Positions 4,668 to 8,254 of a stretch of 8,254 bases of DNA are shown piece after piece; position 1 is the stretch's first letter; the number at the start of each line of letters is the position of its first letter. The notes below the pieces were generated by a model that was not told the DNA's origin, made no database searches, and was given only the letters and a program-made list of their open reading frames with translations. Both the position numbers and the translations under genes were made by a program. This DNA is from Bacillota bacterium (lineage in GTDB: Bacteria > Bacillota > UBA4882 > UBA8346): positions 1,598 to 9,851 of the forward strand of contig DNPQ01000032.1 in the NCBI GenBank assembly GCA_003501335.1. Direction: 5' to 3'.

Positions 4668-5649
4668 CAGTCCGTCCGGCTTTACCCGGAAGGCGGAACA
4701 ATACCTGCTGGATGAGTTGACCCGTTTGGGATACCGTCCGCAACTGACCCGGAAAAGAGCGGTTTTGGTTGACCTGGGCGGGGAAGGAAACGGCCTGCTC
4801 TTGGCGGCGCATATTGACACGCTGGGAGCGATGGTCCGGGGAATCAAGCCTAACGGCAGGCTCAGACTTTCGCCGATCGGTTCTTATCCCGAGAATTATA
4901 TTGAAACGGAAAATTGCACCGTCCACACCCGCGGCGGCAAAAAGTATTCCGGGACCATCCAGATTGAAAAATCTTCCGTCCATGTGAACTCCGTCAAAAC
5001 CATCGCGGAACTGAAGCGGGATGACACCAACGTTGAACTGGTGATCGATGAAAAAGTCCAATCCAAAGAGGATGTCAAGGGGCTGGAAATTAACGCCGGG
5101 GATTTTGTGTCTTTTGATTCGCGGACCGTTTATACGAAGAGCGGCTTCATTAAGAGCCGGCATCTGGATGACAAGGCCAGTTCCGGTATTTTGATCGCTT
5201 TGGCGAAGTACATCAAGGAGCAGAACATCCCTTTAAACCGGAAAACCTATTTGATGTTTACCACCTATGAAGAAGTCGGCCACGGGGCCGCTGCCGGGAT
5301 ACCGGACGATGTGACAGAGATGATTTCGGTGGATATGGGGGCGGTAGGCGATGACCTGGAAACGGATGAGTATAAGGTGTCCATCTGTGCCAAAGATTCC
5401 AGAGGGCCGTATGATTATGATGTCACCAACAAACTCATCGATTTGGCCAGGCGGCAAAAATTAAATTATGCAGTCGATGTCTACCCCTATTATGGTTCGG
5501 ATGCGGATGCGGCGCTGTTTGCAGGCCATGATTTGAAACATGGTTTGATCGGGCCGGGCATTGCCTCTTCCCACGGCTATGAAAGGGCCCATTATGAGGG
5601 AATCCAAAATACCTTCATTTTATTGACGGAGTATCTGAAATCTTTTTAG
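4612..5649 (+). CDS. M42-family metallo-aminopeptidase
   Basis: The 345-residue protein belongs to the M42 family of cytoplasmic, di-metal aminopeptidases (glutamyl/lysyl aminopeptidase type, often misnamed cellulase M), which form dodecameric shells that trim short peptides. Visible metal and catalytic motifs are AAHIDTLG (H67, D69), SRHLDDKAS (D186, D187), the catalytic pair in TYEEVGHGA (E220, E221), SVDMG (D241) and SSHGYERAH (H321). Residues 72-165 form the oligomerisation PDZ-like insertion. The length is normal for the family. I prefer the ATG at 4612 over 4606 because AGGTGA at 4600-4605 abuts the latter but lies six bases from the former, and the truncated copy at 3489 begins at the same codon. 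The gene is more GC-rich than the AT-rich cargo on both sides, so it probably belongs to an older host background. It appears intact. The ORF on the opposite strand is its shadow. Confidence 0.93.
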   Translation: MKNYVDYAVEQIIKLCNIPSPSGFTRKAEQYLLDELTRLGYRPQLTRKRAVLVDLGGEGNGLLLAAHIDTLGAMVRGIKPNGRLRLSPIGSYPENYIETENCTVHTRGGKKYSGTIQIEKSSVHVNSVKTIAELKRDDTNVELVIDEKVQSKEDVKGLEINAGDFVSFDSRTVYTKSGFIKSRHLDDKASSGILIALAKYIKEQNIPLNRKTYLMFTTYEEVGHGAAAGIPDDVTEMISVDMGAVGDDLETDEYKVSICAKDSRGPYDYDVTNKLIDLARRQKLNYAVDVYPYYGSDADAALFAGHDLKHGLIGPGIASSHGYERAHYEGIQNTFILLTEYLKSF

Positions 5650-5823
5650 GTTCTTATTACGCCTAGGCACTTTTTATGGATGAAAGCGCACTTCAAAGAG
5701 GTGACATCAGGAACTTTTTTGGCACCAATATAGCCTAAAAACGTGATATAGTATTATTATCGAATGAATAAGCTATTCTCGATCTAGTTTTAATCTTTAG
5801 ATAAAGACTCATTTTTACCATGG
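5650..5823 (+). other. Intergenic stretch after M42, no supported gene
   Basis: I see no gene. A 20-codon ORF (5676-5738, peptide MDESALQRGDIRNFFGTNIA) lacks a ribosome site. A short inverted repeat TCTTTA-GA-TAAAGA lies at 5794-5807. A -10-like TATAGT at 5747-5752 lacks a well-placed -35. With the terminator that follows, a small untranslated transcript is conceivable but unsupported. Confidence 0.4.
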
Positions 5824-5861
5824 ATACCTAGTACTGACTTTAAAGTACCGGGTATTTTTTT
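5824..5861 (+). terminator. Rho-independent terminator between M42 and the ATPase operon
   Basis: ATACCTAGTACT pairs with AGTACCGGGTAT (one G-U pair and one A-C mismatch) around an eight-base loop, followed by seven T. It lies about 175 bases after the M42 stop and isolates the downstream operon. Confidence 0.8.
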
Positions 5862-5912
5862 ATGCTTATCCATAATAGATTATTGATGTTTAGTTATGAT
5901 ATGCAAAAAAAA

Positions 5913-5959
5913 ATAACGTTATAATGACTAAAACCAGAATAATTAGTTAATAATATGAT
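5913..5959 (+). promoter_or_regulatory. Candidate promoter/operator region of the ATPase-TOPRIM operon
   Basis: A perfect ten-base palindrome ATAACGTTAT (5913-5922) overlaps a TATAAT box at 5920-5925, an arrangement suited to repressor control. A second -10-like TATGAT lies at 5954-5959. No good -35 is seen for either. The rest of 5862-6004 is very AT-rich and has no gene. Confidence 0.4.
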
Positions 5960-6004
5960 ATATATGGAATAAATAATTGCACATATAAAAAGAGGTGTGG
6001 TATA

Positions 6005-7330
6005 ATGTGGCTGATAGATTTTTTCCCACAAGTGGAAGAGGGGCAAGCGAAAATGAAATTATGTCGAGTTTCGGTTGATGGATTTAAAAATATTAAACAT
6101 TCAGATATAGTATTTGATGGTATCGCTGCTTTGATTTCTTTAAATAGTTATGGAAAATCAAATTTACTGAAGGCAATCGATTTTGGGGTTGATTTTATTA
6201 AAAATAACGAAGACACTAAGAAAAAAATGATGAGATGGTCTGGAGGAATTCCTTTAAATAAAGCAACGGCATTTCAGGATTACTGGATAGAATTTGAAAT
6301 GATAACAACAATGAACGATCAGCCATTCCGAATCATCTATGGTTATCAATTCCGATGGGTAAAAGATAAGGAAACGGGTGCTTGCATTATTGCAGAATGG
6401 CTAAAATTAAAAGTAGATGAAAAGAGTCAAAAAAAATACAGTATTTTAATTAATAGAGATGAAGAAAAAGCCTTTTATCGAAGTTCTGAAACAGGGCGTT
6501 GTAATGCGAATATTGCTATTGATAAAAATGATTTGATTATCAATAAATTAAAGGCCTTTGACAATTTATATTATTATGAGATTATAAAAGAGATTAACGC
6601 TTTAAAAATTTATATTGATCATCATTTAGATGCTAGCGGTTATTATGCACCTGATCGTCTTATTCGGAAGGATGCTGATATTCTTGAAATTGAAAGTATT
6701 AATAATTTACCCCGAGTCATTTTTAATTTAAAACAACAATTTCAAGAGAAATATGATTTACTAGTGAATGCCTATTTACAGCTTTTTCCACAAATTAAAG
6801 AAATAATTGTAAAACAATTAGAAGTTCCTGAACTGAAGGAGAAACTGCCTGAGGATATACCCTTTAAGTTATCAAATGAAATCTATGTATTATTTGTGAT
6901 TGATGAAAACTTAAATCAGCCGATTAGTTTTCAAGAAATGTCTGATGGTGCCAAAAGAATATTTTTGTTACTCACAAATATTGTACTTGCAGATATTAAT
7001 AGCATTACGCTTTTAGGAATTGAAGAGCCTGAAAATTCTATACATCCCGGTCTTCTTCAAGATTATTTACGAGTATTATCTCAACTTTTAGGCGATTGCA
7101 GAATTATTATGACCAGTCATTCGCCATATATCATCCAATATCTTAATCTTGACGATATATATGTTGGATTGCCGCGCCAAGACGGGATTGCACAATTTGA
7201 AGTACTTCCCAAGGCGGTTCAAAAGCGAATCATTCAAGAGGCAAATCATTCTGATATGTCTACCGGCGATTATTTATTTGAATTACTTAGTGGTTCAGTT
7301 GAAGAGATAACTTCATTGGAGAATCTTTGA
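6005..7330 (+). CDS. AAA/ABC-type ATPase (AAA_21, OLD-like), defence-pair component
   Basis: The 441-residue protein has an SMC/ABC-like ATPase head split by a long middle region. Motifs from the 6005 start: N-terminal strand MKLCRVSVDGFKNIKHSDI (17-35); P-loop SLNSYGKSNLL (45-55), where the first glycine of GxxxxGKS is serine; helical middle region about 190-300; signature-like EMSDGAKRIFLLL (311-323); Walker B ITLLGIEEPENS (334-345, E340/E341); and switch histidine in TSHSPYIIQYL (370-380). ATG 6005 has AGAGGTG seven bases upstream. ATG 6053 has AGAGGGG nine bases upstream and starts at the usual family N-terminus, so it is a serious alternative (425 residues). The gene is followed after one base by a TOPRIM-like gene. 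In related pairs (PARIS AriA, AbiLi, OLD) the ATPase senses phage and controls the partner nuclease. Its role here is inferred from architecture. Confidence 0.88.
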   Translation: MWLIDFFPQVEEGQAKMKLCRVSVDGFKNIKHSDIVFDGIAALISLNSYGKSNLLKAIDFGVDFIKNNEDTKKKMMRWSGGIPLNKATAFQDYWIEFEMITTMNDQPFRIIYGYQFRWVKDKETGACIIAEWLKLKVDEKSQKKYSILINRDEEKAFYRSSETGRCNANIAIDKNDLIINKLKAFDNLYYYEIIKEINALKIYIDHHLDASGYYAPDRLIRKDADILEIESINNLPRVIFNLKQQFQEKYDLLVNAYLQLFPQIKEIIVKQLEVPELKEKLPEDIPFKLSNEIYVLFVIDENLNQPISFQEMSDGAKRIFLLLTNIVLADINSITLLGIEEPENSIHPGLLQDYLRVLSQLLGDCRIIMTSHSPYIIQYLNLDDIYVGLPRQDGIAQFEVLPKAVQKRIIQEANHSDMSTGDYLFELLSGSVEEITSLENL

Positions 7331-7331
7331 G

Positions 7332-7937
7332 ATGGGGAAAGGGTTGATTATATTTATAGAAGGCGATACAGAAGAGGCTTTTTATAAGAAATTAGTTACC
7401 CAACTGCATGAATATACTCCTAATAAAAGATTTAAAATGGATACAGTTAAAATTAAAAATTTAAAAGGCATTGGCAACTATAAAAAGAAAGCTGCCAGAG
7501 TTGTCAGGGAGATGTCCCTCAATCAAGATACGAAGTTTTCGGTTGCTTTGTGTTATGATACGGATGTGTTTGATTTATCACCGAAGCCTCCTATTACCTG
7601 GTCCGACGTTGAGCGGGTATTGATGGAAATTGGTGCAGAGAAAGTTATTCATATAAAGGCTCGACATTCGATTGAAGATTGGTTTTTGTTGGATAAGGAA
7701 GGTTTGTGTAGATATTTACGCTTACCGGAGACAACTCATATTGGTAATGGTACTGGAATTAAAATTATCGAGGCCCTATTTAAAAAGGGTCATAATGTGT
7801 ATATTAAAGGCAGGACTCAAGACTTTGTAGATAGTTTAGATGTAAATAAAATTATGATATCGATTTGTTCTGAACTGAAATCTTTATGCAATGAGTTGGG
7901 GATAGAGTGCACCAATCAGAGAAAAAAATGTAAATGA
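7332..7937 (+). CDS. Small TOPRIM-like protein, putative effector of the ATPase pair
   Basis: This encodes 201 residues. The TOPRIM-type acidic triad is visible: IIFIEGDTEEAFYKKL (E10, with E14), the strand SVALCYDTDVF (D76, D78) and a later ARHSIEDWFLLD (H112, E115, D116, D121). The tail contains KKGHNVYIKGRTQDFVDSLD, and Cys residues near the end. Such short TOPRIM-like proteins (RloB/AbiLii, DUF4276 and, larger, the DUF4435 AriB of PARIS) are typically encoded next to an AAA_21-type ATPase and act as metal-dependent nucleases. Which subfamily applies cannot be settled by eye. The ATG lies one base after the ATPase stop, with GGAG ten bases upstream, so the two are an operon. The protein ends in a basic QRKKCK. 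Confidence 0.82.
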   Translation: MGKGLIIFIEGDTEEAFYKKLVTQLHEYTPNKRFKMDTVKIKNLKGIGNYKKKAARVVREMSLNQDTKFSVALCYDTDVFDLSPKPPITWSDVERVLMEIGAEKVIHIKARHSIEDWFLLDKEGLCRYLRLPETTHIGNGTGIKIIEALFKKGHNVYIKGRTQDFVDSLDVNKIMISICSELKSLCNELGIECTNQRKKCK

Positions 7938-7986
7938 TGAATAGCCGGAAGTACCGATGAAGTGATTGTTTATATATCGACCCTCC

Positions 7987-8012
7987 ATAACGTTTGAGAT
8001 GACGTTTATAAT
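7987..8012 (+). promoter_or_regulatory. AACGT...ACGTT inverted repeat with TATAAT
   Basis: ATAACGTT (7987-7994) and GACGTTTATAAT (8001-8012) form an AACGT...ACGTT inverted repeat next to a -10-like TATAAT (8007-8012). The octamer ATAACGTT also occurs in the palindrome at 5913. No clear -35 and no downstream gene before the terminator at 8058 are visible. The rest of 7938-8057 holds nothing I can name. Confidence 0.3.
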
Positions 8013-8057
8013 ATAACTATTGTTTCGTGTTTTTGATCAAACATATAAGTCCTTTTT

Positions 8058-8091
8058 AAAAGAGCGGGAATCCAACCTTCGCTCTTTTTTT
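8058..8091 (+). terminator. Rho-independent terminator after the ATPase-TOPRIM operon
   Basis: AAAAGAGCG pairs with CGCTCTTTT around a short, partly structured loop, followed by T residues. It is the first good terminator after the TOPRIM stop at 7937. The A-rich 5' arm makes it potentially bidirectional. Confidence 0.75.
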
Positions 8092-8103
8092 ATGGCCTTT
8101 TTG

Positions 8104-8157
8104 AAAGGAGGCGAAGCGGAGATTGCCCGGATTTTAATATTCGATGATGCTAATTGA
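8104..8157 (+). pseudogene. Possible vestige of a CheY-like response regulator start
   Basis: A strong site AAAGGAGG (8104-8111) is followed ten bases later by ATT-GCC-CGG (8122-8130), and the frame reads I-ARILIFDDAN to a TGA at 8155. 'MARILIFDDANF' is how many CheY-type receiver proteins begin, with the DD acidic pocket. Here the start is ATT rather than ATG, and the sequence breaks off after 11 codons at the next terminator. It is too short to be sure, but ribosome site, spacing and peptide agree. Confidence 0.4.
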
Positions 8158-8191
8158 AAAAGCGCTGCGGTAATATACCGGGCGCTTTTTT
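8156..8191 (+). terminator. Rho-independent terminator near window end
   Basis: AGCGCTGCGGTA pairs with TACCGGGCGCT (one G-U pair, one bulge) around a three-base loop. It is preceded by AAAA and followed by six T. The design closely resembles the terminator at 711-740, including the bulge position and the ACCGGGCG arm. Confidence 0.8.
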
Positions 8192-8197
8192 ATTTCC

Positions 8198-8244
8198 GGA
8201 GGTGATGGATGCAGCGTAGCTTCAATCATTCAAGAGGGATTTAA
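8198..8244 (+). other. Perfect Shine-Dalgarno with 11-codon ORF at window end
   Basis: GGAGGTGAT (8198-8206) is a perfect anti-Shine-Dalgarno match. The ATG at 8209 opens only MQRSFNHSRGI before a TAA at 8242. This may be another truncated gene start or the leader of a gene beyond the window. No product can be named. Confidence 0.35.
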
Positions 8245-8254
8245 TCGGAAAACA

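Noticed and set aside
4426..5163. 245-residue ORF on the opposite strand
   Set aside because: It is the antisense shadow of the well-supported M42 gene, whose motifs fix the true frame.
6005..7937. Retron or Gabija system
   Set aside because: There is no reverse transcriptase or msr/msd-like element, and the ATPase and TOPRIM activities are on separate proteins with no UvrD-type helicase downstream in the window.
1..8254. CRISPR array, tRNA, rRNA or insertion-sequence transposase
   Set aside because: No regularly spaced repeats, no tRNA-like cloverleaf, no rRNA stretch and no transposase-like frame were found on either strand.

Overview
The window looks like a stretch of an accessory (defence and resistance) island from a Gram-positive bacterium of the Bacillota. 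The reasons are purine-rich GGAGG/AGGTGA-type Shine-Dalgarno sites in front of most genes, TATAAT promoters, U-tailed hairpin terminators, and proteins that resemble Bacillus/clostridial families (ANT(6)-type streptomycin adenylyltransferase, M42 aminopeptidase). I cannot name the genus. Every supported gene lies on the + strand.

Layout: (1) 1-577, the tail of a minimal nucleotidyltransferase and an overlapping HEPN protein (MNT-HEPN pair), followed by a hairpin and a U-tailed terminator (711-740). (2) 899-1610, a promoter and an AT-rich gene for an unrecognised 204-residue protein, which stops one base before a beheaded GNAT acetyltransferase (1612-1764). (3) 1794-3467, a small cysteine-rich protein, an ANT(6)-type aminoglycoside nucleotidyltransferase that looks damaged at both ends, and an intact GNAT acetyltransferase. 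(4) 3477-4591, a second mosaic: a copy of the first 55 bases of the downstream M42 peptidase gene, a short HTH-like start, a promoter, a coupled two-gene unit (81-residue protein plus a retropepsin-like aspartic protease), and another GNAT 3' fragment carrying a promoter. (5) 4612-5649, the intact, more GC-rich M42 metallopeptidase gene. (6) 5650-6004, an intergenic stretch with a terminator and candidate promoters. (7) 6005-7937, an AT-rich two-gene operon for an AAA/ABC-type ATPase and a small TOPRIM-like protein, resembling the ATPase plus TOPRIM defence pairs (OLD, PARIS, AbiL types). (8) 7938-8254, terminators and very short gene-start vestiges, one resembling the first codons of a CheY-like receiver.

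Two themes stand out. The first is defence-type cargo: MNT-HEPN, ATPase-TOPRIM, the protease pair and possibly the 204-residue unknown. The second is gene debris at the cargo edges: GNAT 3' ends start within 1-3 bases of cargo stop codons, and gene 5' ends with intact ribosome sites are cut after a few codons. Together these suggest repeated replacement by recombination at this locus. No transposase, integrase, tRNA, rRNA or CRISPR array was seen.
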